Positions 27,201 through 42,040 of a stretch of DNA of 64,000 bases are shown here, piece after piece. Position numbers and translations under genes: made by a program. Numbering within the stretch: the stretch's first letter is position 1; the number at the start of each line of letters is the position of its first letter. The notes under the pieces were generated by a model that saw only the letters and a list, made by a program, of their open reading frames with translations, did not search any database and was not told where the DNA came from. The stretch covers positions 186,001 to 250,000 of the forward strand of contig JAODTK010005684.1 of NCBI GenBank assembly GCA_026419785.1, in the 5' to 3' direction. Source of the DNA: Sclerodactyla briareus (Eukaryota; Echinodermata; Holothuroidea; Dendrochirotida; Sclerodactylidae).

Positions 27201-30200
27201 GCTTGAAAAGTTATTGTGATGTGGACACGACAAATGAAAGGCACAAAAAGGTATTTTCGCATACATGGACGATGGGGGCCCAATAGTAGGTAAATGTCCC
27301 TAGTGTCGGTGCCAACTGAAAAAAAGAAATATTCATGGATAGGCGAGGTTTGGAACCTTAAAGTCATTAAATGCACGTATGCCTGCCCGATAAACCATAT
27401 GTGTATATCGTCATAAAATTTATTCTTAGGACATGAGGAGAGGAATGAGGAAGGAATGAGATTGTCAACAGCTACTATGGCTTGTAACGCCCATAATTAC
27501 CCATTGCGGAGGAGGGGGGGGGGGAAGAACCAAAAGTGGTTTGCGGAAACAATGACACAAATGAAATATGATAAGTGTGGGCGGAAAGAAGAGTGTAAGG
27601 TGAATGTCCCATAGTGTGTAGAAGGTCTCCAGATACATGTAAACGACAACTTCCAGGAGAAAGGAAGAACTGCTGCATGGTAGTCGAAGCTGGACTGAAA
27701 TGAAAACTGAAACGCCTCAGAGATATCAAATTCTCTTTGATCCAACGGCACCACATCGGGAAGGTCTATATATGAGAGTTGTTTTCGGACCCACAACCGT
27801 TCCATATCACTCCAGAGCCTCTAATCAACGGAGCGAAGCCGATCTTCCGGCAAGGAAGGAGAAGCCTTGGCTACATAGACAGAAACTATAATAGCCTTCT
27901 TCACCAAGTTTTTGTGTAATCCATGAACGTTGCAAAAATAGTCACTGAACATTATGCAAATTTGACACAGGATGGCTTTGAAATGACCATTTAACTTTTC
28001 ATGAACAAATGTAGCCACCATCCACATCCAAATTTCGTTCAAATCTGACAAAATTATATTAATTATGCGAATTGACTCCGTGATCTTGAATGAAATGACC
28101 TACACCATTTTTAGGGATCGGACTATAGTCCCTACCCACCGAGGTTCGCTCAAATTCGTGTAAATTATGCAAAACGGCCACCAGATTGCAGTGATGCCCA
28201 CTTTCGAACTCATTCGAGATTTCACTGGGGCGGACTTGTTGTAACAAGGTTCAGATCAATATGATAAGGCTTTATAGAGTTATAGTGCTAACGCCTAAAT
28301 TTCACAGCGGCGGCGGAGAGACGGCGGCGCGGACTAACGGCTACCACACCCAAAACCATAATATACCCGGGACAGTGTCGCGGTGATACAATTAGAGGGA
28401 GCATTTCTGTGTTTGATGAAGCAATAACATTCCTACTAAACACGTCTATTGGAGGACAACTGCAGGTATGGGTACAACGGAGATATGACATGGAAAACTA
28501 TAGGTCCAACCCCTTTCAATTACAGATTCTATGTGGAGTGATTGTCCTTCAAAGTTCGGTCAATTAGCAGAGAAATTCAGGGAGGATCCCTTGGTGCGCC
28601 AGCAATAGCAAGTCGTCATCTCACAGGTTGAACAATACAGATAATTATGTTGTTCCATGGTTTTATTGTGCTAAATAACTCAAAGTTCTGTTGTTTCACT
28701 CTAACCAAAGTCACCATCAACACTTACCAACCATCTACAGCAATCCTCTCTCCTAAGCTCATTATTTCAAATTTTGGAATTGATTTGTGAATTCCAACCA
28801 AAATAAGGATATTTGCAGGGTTGCGCAATTGTTTGGAATCATTTATTATGCCATGATGGGATGAGGGTCTTGATCCTGGCAATACACACAGACAATTTCA
28901 GAGGCTCTAACTCTGTAACGGAAAATCCATAACAATCGGGTTCAGACTGACACATTTTTTTAGTTTTTCTCAGCTTGTAAATTAGCCTCCCTATAGTGTA
29001 TGCTGCAGTTGGCGTTAACTGCGTTTGAAGTTAATCCTCGCATAGTTCGTACCTGAGAACGAAGAAAGTATCGACAGCCAACGGTGCTTCCCAGTGACCG
29101 CATCCAGCGTCGACGCGACTCCTTCATTTAGAAATGTTTAGGGTTGTCTGGAACGAGAAAAAAGTTGGGGCATCGGACGAAAATGTAACAAATTGCGTTC
29201 GTCAATCGGCCTCAGACCAGCAGTGCGCATCGACTCTTCAGCTCGATCTAAAATCTAAATCAGAAGTACTGGCGTGTCAAATCAGACCAAACCTCCCGGG
29301 TTTACGATAAGCGGGAGCCCAGGGACTATTAACCCCCTAATTAAATTGTATAAACCAGGGCTTTTTTGTGGGGGGGGGGGGGCAAATAGCCCCTTAGGTC
29401 TTCACTTGGTCACACATTTAGGTAGGCCTTCCTAATAAATGCAGCAAGCACTATTTCAATGTTTTGTTGGCTGACTGACACATCAGTGTATGCAGTATGC
29501 ATGTGAGCTAAGTTTTATACCTCTTGGGTTTCATTTTCTCATTTGAAGACCTGGTCCTCCTCAATGCAGAAGTCGTAAAAGTGATCAGATCCCCTGGTCC
29601 TATTGAAATAACCCCTGGTCCCATGTGTAATTCCACGAACCAGGGGGTCCTTTCCCTGGAAAAGTAACCACTGGACTCTGATCCCTTATTTCGATCTTTG
29701 TACACCTCCTTCCTGTTGGACTAAAAAACATATCGGTTTGTCTACTTCCTTGCTTCCTCATTGTTCTTGTGTAACTCTACCAGAGCGAAATGACAGGCCT
29801 TTGAACCGAACTGCCCGAAGGTACCCTATCACTAGGACTGTCAGTAACATTGTTCTCTGTGAGCTCAGCGGAGGTAAATCTGGTTCTGGCTATGATTGGG
29901 CCTCACTTATCTCACTCGTGCTTATTCAAATAGTATTTAAATTGTATACCTAATCTTTGCTCAAATTATAGACATTTCTACCCTGAATCTTCGATTGGCA
30001 ATATCTGTGAAGGGTGGTTCACCTTAGCATTCCCCGTCCTCGTTAACCCGCCTCACATAGTCACACGAATGTACCCTGGCTAGGAAAGCGTGGAAGAACT
30101 AATTTCTTTCATTTTTTCCTAAAGAATAATATTCATCACAAGATATTTTAATCCGTACGAAGAAGTGTTCGTTCGAACCGAATCGATCCCTCTAAAGACA

Positions 30201-33200
30201 GTTGTGTTTCCGGCGCTGCAATACCTTGATGCAATATATAAAAACAACCTTGCCTTGCTAATGTAGCGTTGACCTCTATTCACATCTGACCCCATGATGT
30301 AGCGAGTTTATTTTAACTGTAAGCGGAAATGAATAGCCTACTACGAAGGCCCGGGTAATGGAGAGAAAAATAAGCGCAATTGTAAACGTTCTGGTAGCTA
30401 CCTTGACCTCCAATGACCTCTACTGACTTCGAAATGTCCTGCAACATTTGTCTTACCATGCTACATTGACTGTGCGTACTAAATGTCGTGCAAATCCAGC
30501 AATGCTGAGGATTTAGCGTAACTTAGGCACATGCCGTGCGCAGGAATATTTCCAGTGAAGGACTCGCACCTAAATTGCATCCTAATTTTCCTTTGAACCA
30601 TTCGTATGGTGTTGATGTCACGATCGAACGTGATTAACGACGAACAATTGAACGGACGCGCGGAGAGCCATGATGGTTGTTTCAGCAGCTAGACTAGCAT
30701 CCTTCGTTTTATATAGAGTTGAGGCAGGTGGGCAACTGACAAATAGGGACGCAGAGAGAGAGAGGAAAAACCTAGGACCACTGACATGTGTACCGGTAAG
30801 CAGAAGTGGATAATTTGTCATGGTTCTCCGAGCTAGGCCGCCACATGGAAGTCCACCACGAGTGACGAACAGTCAGACGTTCTAGGGTCTGTGTCCCCAG
30901 GACCCGGTGGAGTGGGTGGGATATGTCCGATCTAGTCAATAGTCACCCAGCAGCCCAGAGTAATGTTTAGTGCACTGCTTCTAGAGCATCCCTATAGGAC
31001 AGCGGTATCCGAGGGTTGTAGTTATTAAATATGATGATATTAAAAAGGTATGGGAATGAGTGGGAGGGGTGGGGATGTGACAGCGGTTTAAGGGTCTGAG
31101 TTAGAACTCTGCCCCACCTTTTTCCTTTCAACATGGTCATCATTCCCATTTGCACACTGAATTGAAGGGGCGGTTGCGGGATTCCGTTATAGCTAGGAAC
31201 ATACTTTCCCATTTATGCGCTTTAAATTTCGACATGTTATCTCACAGGGAAATTTATGAAGTCGCATAATGAGTGCATCCTTTTCGAATTATCACTAGAC
31301 AGGCCATCTTCCTATTCAGTGGTGATCTCTCCGCCATTCACGTGGGTGCCATTGCTTCTCTGGAAGTTCTGTGTTGCCACTCTCCTCCACAGATTCGAGG
31401 AATGAGATGATGGGGTGGTGGCACCTCGTTCGTTTATTCATTCGATTATTCATTCTGTAATGCTTATTCTCATCACGCGTATTTTGGTGGGGGTTTGGTT
31501 TGGTTTTGTTGGTCAGTAATTGCAGCCTTTTAGAAGTCGTTATTGCAGCCTTTTGGAACTCGATGTCTTCGAGAACCGAGGCTCATCTTCTTCGGTAAGA
31601 CCTGATGGCTGATTTGTTTCCTTGTATGCATGACGTTTTTACACTGGAATATGAAAGTGTTCTGTGGCTTTTCTGTTTCAAATTTCTTACATAGTGTTAA
31701 AGACATAAATGTAAACCATGCTCCGTAGTTGTTAGTCGGTTTTTAAAATAATTCGGGGAGAATCCTCTCGTGACTGGCCTCCGCGGTCTGGGACGATGGC
31801 GCAACACCCACCTTCTGTGTAATGTATGAGAATCTTTCAAGCTGGAACCTGGTGGCCCTAGGCTCTTCAACAGATGCCAACATTTGGTGCCGGGAATTAG
31901 GCCAGGGGACAGCAGTACCCTATCGTTTCCAGCTGGAGATTCTACACATTTCTTTGGGACTGTCCATGTTTGGTTGCTCTTCTTGAGTGAGTCAATGATA
32001 CTATTCTATTCGTGAATTCTTAGTGTTATTTTCATTCATCGTTATTGATCTCCTTCTTCAATGGCGTGCCAGTTCGTACAGTTTTCAAGTCAGGCTTTAA
32101 ACTTAGGCTAGATTTTAATCCATCCTTTTGTTTTGGCAAAGAATCCATACCCGACCGGTCTGTGCGCAACACTGTTGTACTCACATATATCAGTTATCAA
32201 GGCTATGTATTTCGGTAAAGCTCGGAACGTGATTGAGATGTAGACAAGAGAAAAAAATCAAGAACGTTTTAGGAGGGGGGAGAATTTTCAGATGGGATTG
32301 GGTGTCCCAACATCTTGGAGGGGTTACTATTAGCTATGGGAAAGACTCCTCATCACCACAATACTTGTGGTTATAAAGAGACAGTTCATCTGTATGTTAT
32401 GTTAGTTATATCAGAGGAATGACAATATGACCGCATCCGCAGCCACTGTGAGCGGCTAGATCGAAATTACGCTCACATATTAATTATACAAATAATAAAA
32501 TAATACAATTATTCTTCCATAGTTGTTGTGTGATAGCAAATAAATCAGGAGCAAAGGCAGAAATGGAATAGCTGAGCTAAAATAGCTCCTTTTTGCTCTC
32601 AGTGTGTCCACTTCCAATTTCTCGGAGGACATACTGACAGACCCTTCGACAAGAAGATATTCCCCGTATGTCTTCTGCTGTGAATTCCTCCAGCGCGTCC
32701 AAACAATACGGTCACTCTCTGGGAAACTGACCGCAGTGAATTTCGCAAGGAGTCGCCGGAACTTGCAGTCGCGGCCGCGGTCACCCCGCCAGTCTTCCGG
32801 CGTTGACTCCATATGGTGTGAGGTTGGCTTTTCAGGAGGAGGCTCCGTTGTATCGTCAATTGCTCTTGACTCACGCCCCAACTCCTTTCCAACACCCATG
32901 ACTGGACCATGCAGTAGTACAGGTATGCAGCTCATGCGACTTCGATTTTTAGCATAAAACAAAATCCCACTACCAGACTACCCGTCCTGTTTGATCGGCT
33001 ACTTACCGAGTCTCTGTGGCGATATCCAAGAAATACACAGCGTGGTACCACACAATCCACCACATACTGAGGACACGCATCCCATTCAAGGCACCGAGGT
33101 TTCCTTTGCGCTTCTTGGCGCTCAGAACTCCTGCTCCGTTTAGCAAGAACGGAAAACGACAGTAGAAGTTTCTTTACGAGACCTTCAGGAAGAGGAGGAA

Positions 33201-35002
33201 ATGAGTAACGTTACGGGAACGTTATGAAACAACAAAGATTATGGAGGGAATGCTACTCTAACATTTCTCTGGTTGGTAGAGAGAGAACAAAGCCATGTGT
33301 GTGATGTGTCGCGCCTTTAATCGAGATAGAACTAGTCAGCGACTCTCACAATATGCTGTTACATCAGAGGTCAAATAAATAAAATTGACAATGAAGCGGT
33401 AAACATGAAACGCATTTTCAAATGAAAATATTTTTATATATATATATATATATATTATATAGATCCTATGATTGAAGCGTTACCACTATACTGTATTTGT
33501 GCTGAGCGAGGCTCCATTGTGCCACCATAGGCGGCAACAGCCAATCGAATCATGCATCCAGCACATGGACATTAATTTGAGGTTACATCCGAACACGCTT
33601 AACGCTACCCCTGCAAATACCTGCACTCAAATATGTATTTTAAGATTAAGATTCGGGTTAATAGTCCTGTGTCAAGGCAGCGCCTCTTTACACGACTAGC
33701 GCAACGGGGCCTACTTCCGTTACTTCGCAGGTACCCACTTTTACACGTGGGTAGCGTGGACTCTCGGGTAGACATGCCTTGTCTAACAGCACTGCGGAAA
33801 AAGCCCTCGGGTTTTCAATGGGATTAGAACTCGCAATCTATTGATCTTCCGGAGCTCTACCGACTGAGCCAATCTTCGAGTATAAATCTATTTTCTCCAT
33901 GTGCGTCACTGATAGGAGTGGGACTAACCGTTGAAGCCAGTTGCCCGTGACGTCCAGTGGGGGCAGTCGCAACTTCTACCTCCTGGACGTCGTGGCTATC
34001 CAGGGGGATCGTAGTCTCGGCAGGCTGGCCTTCATCAGTTGTAGCAGCCACGGAGGGTTTCCCGCTATCGACATTAGTGTCCTGCAGTGGTGTACCACAG
34101 GAGTATCCCCATGTGCTGCTTCCGCCTCTCTATCGCGTCGACAAGCAGATGCAATATCGTATATCGTCCCTGTGATCGCTGCTATCGCGAATACCAACAG
34201 GATGATGAACTGAGGACGAACGATTGAAATTGACATTTTCCGATATGCTAGCATTGTTCAAGTATAGAGGCAGATCCCACGGTGGAAGATATCAGGTTCT
34301 TGCCTCATAGCTCAATTGATAGGGCAAGAAGGTCCTTGGTTCGAAATCACTTCCAGATTTCCGTCCTCCCCCCCCCCCCCCCCCTCCTCTCTCTCTCTAT
34401 ATATATATATACGAATACATGCATATATCACTGTTCAGGAGACTATAGCAACATCTCGATCAGGATCTCGATTTTCTCGTCCAGGCACAGGTTACAAAGG
34501 CCCAATGAACGCCTATATGTGTTTGAGTGCCCTGCTACTCATCCACTGGATGTAGCAAGGCACTCAAACACGTAAATAATAATAAATAGCAGTAAAGATT
34601 GCTCCGTTAAACCAGTAAGAGCCAGCTCTTTTGGGTGACCTGTACGAATGCCCCATTGGCAGTAACATACAGTAACTGACAACAAAAACATTTAATATGT
34701 TTAATTTATCAGGAGAAATTCCCGACCGAAATGAAATATTGAAGATATCAGTTGAAGGTGTTAAGATAGTGGAACCAACAGAATGGTACTCAGCCAAAAG
34801 CAAACCGGACCAACTGCCTTTTCGTGATATATAACTGTATAAAACAATTTCTATTTTGTGGGGCACGTGGTCTCGAAGAATCGTGCGTGGAGCACCAGGA
34901 ACAACTCATAGGGGTCTGTGGCATGACCCGACCAGCTTCGAAACTAACATCAGCAAACACTGGTTGCTCAAACAATGAATTGTGAATTGCATCCTTGTAG
35001 CT

Positions 35003-35063
<61 letters not shown>

Positions 35064-38000
35064 AGCGACAAGAGTAGAGACAAGAGGTCGGACAACGAGA
35101 GAAACAAAGCAGGAAATGTCGGGGGAAAAATAAATTTTCTGTGAAGGAGTATGTCACATTATGGGACAGAAGAATGAGAGGTTAGGTGTGTAAAAAAATT
35201 AATCGATGGGGGAGGGACCCAAATCGTTAAGCAGGAAGCAAGTCCCTTCCCCCGCCATCGAATATTCCCCTTCTTCCAATGAACGAGAGGGAAAATCATA
35301 GCAAGTATCACATTGGGGAGCGTCACAAGAGCCATCATCATCGCCAATCATTGATGTAAATTCTTGAAACGCCTTTACTTGTAATCACAGACAAAAATAG
35401 CATCCCAGTCCAAGGGACTTGGATACACGTGAAATGGCACTGGAAATTGTGTCATACTGGTCCAAACACTGGAAACAGAAGAGAAAAGAAACACGGAGGG
35501 TAGGATGATATGTCAAGTTTGTAAAGATGGACAGACAGACAAACTGAGGACTGGAGAATATACGGTAACTATCAATTACATTGAAGAAGGGAGAGGAGCA
35601 GGTCAGAGGAGAGGACGAGCAGAAAGGAAAAGACGTGAAGAAGTAAGAAGAGCAGAGTACAGAGCAGCAGGAAGGCCAGATTACGAGTGAGGGGAGAAGG
35701 TTAGACAAAAGCGAGAGTAACATGCACAGATGAAAGAGAAAGAACAGATTGAGGAAAAACAGGAGGCGTAGAAGACGGGCTATAAAGGAAAGATGAACAT
35801 AGTGAGTAAAGTAGGAGGAAGAGGGAGGGAGGTCAGGAAGGGGAAAACCCGAGGGGTGAGCATGAGATGGTGTGGGAAGGTGGGGGGGGGGGGGGGCGTT
35901 CGAGTAACCACGAGGTGAAGCAGGAGGAATGCCCAATTGAGAATGCGGGACAAGTCAGAGGACGCAAGAGGAACGGAACAGAGGAAAACGTTACAGAAGC
36001 GGAAGCGAAGGGGAAGAGCAAGAAAGGGGCGTGAACATGGATGAAAGAGTAACAACGAGAGAACAAGGGAAAAATGGACAAATGCGGCAGAAGAGTTATA
36101 GAGGCAAGAATAATAGAAGTAGGGAAAAGGAGGTGAGGGAAGAGGAAGGGGGAGAGACCAGCAGTATAAGACAGCGAGGGAGTGAGGCAAGTTAACGGAA
36201 AGGGGAGAGCAGGTGGAATAGAGAGAACTGGAACACGGGGAGGTAAACGACGAAAGAAAAGCAAACAAATAAAGAGAAGAGAAGGAGGAATAAGGGACAA
36301 GGGAACATGAGGAAGAGCATTGGAAAGTGAGGAGTGAGGATAGTCAAAACAATCTGAGAGTAGTGAGGAGAGAGACAAAAGAGAACAATGGGGCGTAGGA
36401 AAAGGAGAGGGAACATGGGAGGAGGACACATAGGATAAGTGAACCTTTAGAGAAGGGAAGGGCATCACCAAGAAAGAAAAGAAGGGGAGGAAAAGAAGAT
36501 AACATACCGGCATAAGCGATGACATTAAGGTCGTGGCCCGAGCAGGACGCAGGTACACATAATCCTACTTGCGAGCGTAGGCTTGTAAAATGAACAAAAA
36601 AATAACAGACACAAAACGCACAGGGAGGTCAGTATAATGTATGGCGATTAATTATTTTCGAACACGGTGTATTGCAACACAAATTTCCTGTATCGGCGCC
36701 CAAAGGACTTAGTGTGGTCTAAGTTAAAAAAAAAAAACTCGGTAGATGCGGGTCAATGACCGTGAACGAGGTTCTCTTTGAACGTTCATAATGAGTTACG
36801 TGTCTATTTTACTTGATTACTGTACACTTTACCACTGGGTCGTTTGACCCAGAATTGGGTCAGAGGGATCTAAAACATTTATGAGCTGAAGCTTGCCCCA
36901 CATTGAGCGGGAATTTACCAAACTTGGGTCAACAATTAACCACAAATGGTAGGGTTCTCCTGACCCAATTTACGGGTCGATTCGAGTTGAATGTTTGGAG
37001 TGTATATAACTTGAGGACACTATAAAACGAGTGTTTGGAACTATTATACCCAGGGTTTGTTAATTACTCGAAAACAATGAGGGCATCACACTTCTACGGC
37101 CAATTGAATCTACCAATGTGAGCCAACACTATTCGCGTTTCAAAATTACCCTATCTACAGAATGTAGACTTCTCGGCTGACCTCAGTTGACCTTTGACCT
37201 TTGGGTGCACACACTTCAATGCGAGCGGCATCTTGGACCTTTCGACAAGTTATCGCGTTTTCGAAAACATAAGTATTCGCGATAGAGGTACACATGATTT
37301 GATAGATCATTACTCTATTTGCAAGCCTGTAAAACCGCAACGCGTATTGGTTTCATTACGTAGTATATTGGCCATAACACTCCAATTATTCTCCGTAAAC
37401 ATCTCGTCTCATCAAACATGCCAGGAAAACTCGGAGACCGCAAAACAAAACCACACCAAATGGCGCTATGGCCTGCAACTAAAAATTAGGCATTGCTGTG
37501 ACAAGAACGCAATAACGTACTTTGCATGCATGCTTCGCTAGGCTTAAAATTCAATCCTTCCAAAGTTTGAAAGCATTTCAACTGACTAAGATTCGCGGCA
37601 CGTAACGGGGGTGGGAGGGGGTTGGAGTGCGCGCCTTCAGAATAAAATAAGGGGCGAGAAAATAGGAGAAGAAAGGAGAGGGGGGGGGGGGGGGGAGGGA
37701 GAGCCGAATACACCAACCAGAAAGCCACAAGGCTTAGTGACTCCTTGACTCATTTCTGACAACATATGCCAGACACCAAACAAATGGAAAAATTCACAAG
37801 CTCATTATGGGCAACATTATGACACGTCCTGACAAATTGCCTTCCCACTTTCCCACCAACAAGGCATCGCCCCCAGTATCTCGCCTGGTTGCTCGATAGG
37901 TGGTTTCTTCTATTAGTCACCATGCAAACATTACAAAGCATTCCGTGGTTCTTTTGGTATTAGCATTTAACAGAAGCAGCCTACTAATCAGTGTGACCAA

Positions 38001-41000
38001 TTTCAACAAATCCGTAAGGACGATCATCGAACATGTCGTCTACAAACGACATGCCAAACAGCCGGACAACAAAATCATTATCCTCGGAAACTGAGTGACA
38101 TCTAATCAAGCCAAGAATCCCATTACCTCCTTCTAGTCAGCTTCGGCACACTGCTTGGAAGGTTTATGAGATCAAAACAAACCCCAAGGTCTTTTTCTTA
38201 ATCACCTCCTGAATATACTGGCCATCCATTCAACTTGAAGGAAGCGTTGCGATCGTGAAAACCAACATGCATACTTTGCACTTGTCGACATTGAAAAACA
38301 TTTGCTAGTCGGAAGACAATTTTGGAAATTATATCAGATCCCTTCACAATTGCAGCATCATCATGCGAACCAACCTCCATACAACTAGGTATCGTCTGCG
38401 AACTCTTAACCCTGGAATAACAGAAACCTTCAAGTGTCAATATGACGACAAGGAAGGTAACGGCCCAAACGCAAGAAGCGATCCCTGGGGGAACACCATA
38501 GTGACCTTTCGCCAAGGAAGGACGACCGCCCATAATGACACCTCGTTGCTCCCTATTATGCAGCCACTCACGAATCCGATACAATAGTGTAGGGTAATCT
38601 AACAGCTTTAAGAGAGGCTCCAGTTAATATAAATTCAGCACAGTTGCAGCATGGCCCAGTGTTTATAATTGGTCAGTGTAGGGGGCCCAGAAGAGGTGAT
38701 GACAGGAAGAGAAGTGTGACAATGTCCTCATTAGCATAGGTAAAAAGGCAGGCTTTGACAATAAATGAAACCTCTGTCTGTTACGGATAGGAATACTAGT
38801 TAAGATGAATGAACAATAACATACCTGAAGGGGTGAAGTGAAATGAGTAAACTCCAAATAGAAATAGTACTGCAACATCTTGTTATTAATAGCATGCTTT
38901 AATGATCAGCATCATGCCTGGGACAGCGGCGGCGGCGGTGGCGGTGGCGGTGGCGGTGGCGGTGGCGGTGGCGGTGGCGGTTGGCAGCGGCTACATACCC
39001 AAAACCATAATATCCCCAGACACTCCAGTGTCGCGGGGATATAATTATAATGGGGAGTACAGTAACAATTACTGTACTCCCCATGAGAAAGCTATTGATC
39101 AAATTCCAACTTGATGTGACCAACTATTCTGGACAAAGTTTGACAAGTATTGCGACTTACCTCTGTACCAAGATGACCTTCAACCAGTTAACCAGACCCA
39201 CGCACGAATCATAATTCTCCGCATTCAAGTAGCCGAGAAATATCCGGGCTAGAAACTCAATTTAGAAAAAAAAAAATAAGAGCGAATCTCGACGGGATAG
39301 ATTATGGCTGAAGAACAAAGACCATAGTGTCTAGTTTTCCACGACGTGCGGGCATTACTATCGGTGTGAACGCATAGCCCGCAATGAAACTTTTTTAGTA
39401 ATGCACGTCAATAGCAATATACATTTGGGGACAACACAAAACATGCACGTACGCTTCGGGTCCGAGTAGTCGTAGCAGACTCATTGCTTCCGATGCGGGT
39501 TCCTGCAGACAGGGATTAAGCCGTTTGACCGATTGGGGTCTTATAGTTTCGTGTCAGTTGGATGCGATTGGGTTATCCGTGGGGTGCCAAAACCCATAGT
39601 AGACGGTAGATGCGATTTTGAAGGTCAAATCATGTCTGTGACGGCTGGTTGACATAACATTTGAAGAGAAAATCGAGTCGTTCCGTTCTGCCCAGAAAAT
39701 GTTATTTCTTACACGCTCCGCCATCTCGCGGTGAGCTACGCTTAGATAGTGTCGGGGTGCGATGAGGCGGATTAACTCAGTCGATAATGGTCAGGACTTC
39801 ATTGTAATTCCGAAATCCCAGATAAAGCCCGAGGGACTTCTTTCCGCAATGCACTGAGGACAAAGCATGTTTCCACGATTGTCTCACGTTACCCACGTGT
39901 TAAACTGGGGAATTGGGAAGTGACTATAACAAGGCGACCGCCCCCAGTTTCTCGCAGGGTTGCGCGATCAGTGTGTGTACTTATCAATTAGCACCAAGCA
40001 AACAATTACAAGTTCCATGTGTCGCTTAAAGATTTGCGGTTATTAGCTTTCAACAGAAACAGGCCTACTAATCAGTGACCAATTTCAAATTCGAAAGGAC
40101 TGATTATGACTTTATGTGGAAATGTGACTAAAATTGCCTGAATTATGCATAATCAGACAATTTACCAAGTTTCACGAAAACGGCAAACTTTAACTTACGC
40201 TAAATTATGCAAATTAAACATGTTGAATGACCTCCAGTGACCCTGAATCCATGATAGAAATTTTGGAACTCAGGGTTTTTTAAAAAATCCATGGTTTACA
40301 CCAAGGTTTCCTGAAAATCCAAGCATCTTGAAGATTTCGCATAAATTATGCAAATTAGGTACGTTGAATGACCTCCATTGACCCCGAACTTTGTAAACAA
40401 AATTGGGACTGGAGTTGACCCATTCACTAAGTTCTTCTTTTGTGAAAATCCGACAAAGGTTTGAATTTCGCATAAATTATGCAAATTAGACGACTTAATT
40501 ACGATATTTACGCTGAAAATCTTAATCAGTTCATCTACCTTATAGACCCGCACTATGTTGCGAAACCAAAGTACGCATAGAACCTACGCTTCATCCGTAA
40601 TCTTGCTAACGAACCTAACAATAAATTACATAAAATAGGCTAATTACCTTACTTAAGTATGACTTTTGTGCCCAAAATGTAACCAGATTAGTGTTCACCC
40701 GACCCTGATGCTACCCTGGAAATTTAGTCGCAATGCCACTTACCTTTGAAAAGATATCTGAACGAGAAAGTGACACACACACACAGCACAACACATACAT
40801 GCACACATACACACGCCATAGTGACCACTAGTCTACTCCTGAATGTCATTCAGGCGAGACCAAAACGTAAGGAACGCTGCATGTAATTGCTCCTTTTGGA
40901 ACCCTCCCCCCCCCCTTCCCCCCAATGAGCGAAATGATAAATGACACACCGGTTGGTGCGTCGGGACGGGAGAAAGGAAAGAGATTGCGCACACATAGTG

Positions 41001-42009
41001 ACAATAATGATCAGGAGTAATATCTGTGAAGCGCTTGAATACTGTATGAACAAAGATTAAGCGCTGTATGAGAACCAGGTTCGATTATGGTCAGTGTTCC
41101 AACCTGCGTCTGATGGGTGACATAGTATTGTAGGTCGGATATCGTCTCTATCCGAAATGTCAGTGAACAACCTTCGCCACGTGTCACGATCTTGTGCAAG
41201 CTTCATTGCTCATTCAAAACTGTTAATGTTGATGTCCTTGAATTACGATTTGATCTTTCCGAGCAAGGTAGTCACGTGTCTCCCAACGGGTTCAGCAGTA
41301 TGTCTTAATGCTTCTCTTAGCTTCCTCTTGGAGTCTTGCAACGTGACCGAAAAATCTCAATCTCCTATGTGTTACCACGGATGACCAAGGGATATGGTTG
41401 GTCACACCATAGAGTTCACTCGATTTGGCCTCTCGATATTCTGTTGTGGGGAGGCGAGGACCTGGGAGGGGGGGGGGGGGGGGGGGGTCCTCGACTGGCC
41501 TTGAACTATCTCCACGAGGCAATATGTTAGAACCTCCCAAATTTCTGGGGTTGCGTTAGTCTCCTATGTGTGGGTCTCTTACCGAGGGGCAGTCATATCA
41601 CAGTGCTGGGCATTCATCGGTATTTCTTTCTGCTCGTCCTCCCGCACGCTGACGCACAGCTCAAAGTTACCGAGGTACTTGAGCCTATGCGTGTAGTAAA
41701 TGGTGCTCAGTCTGGGCGGATTACCGTTAGCCGCTCTCACGTAAGAGAAGGATGGACCGGTGAGATTAGTCATTAAACAAGAGTGCCCATTAGACAGGAA
41801 CTAACCCCAATTACCAGTAATTAATTTGCCGCACGTGAGGGTAGGAAAAAATGTGCATACATTTCAGTGATAGCGTGATACCTCAAATTATCATCGACAA
41901 CAAATATTGAATGCCCCATTTTTGCCATTGTATATATATATATATCTATATATATATATATATCTATATATATATATATCTATATATATATATAATATAT
42001 ATATAATAT

Positions 42010-42040
<31 letters not shown>

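Noticed and set aside
33803-33877. A functional tRNA gene
   Set aside because: Box A and box B are present, but the anticodon arm pairs poorly and a SINE body follows.
34640-34675. 36-base micro-exon reading YCMLLPMGHSY
   Set aside because: The acceptor is good, but its phase fits neither E2 nor E5, and E2 already supplies the second NRF cysteine (QHC).
35385-36558. Long minus-strand frames (160-241 codons) rich in P, S, L and F
   Set aside because: They mirror a polypurine tract; composition alone keeps the frames open.
39161-39255. Minus-strand exon-like block reading RIFLGYLNAENYDSCVGL with a strong donor
   Set aside because: First taken as the NRF LGxYDxC exon, but E2 at 41583-41733 supplies that motif without correction and in phase with E1; this block would need an indel.
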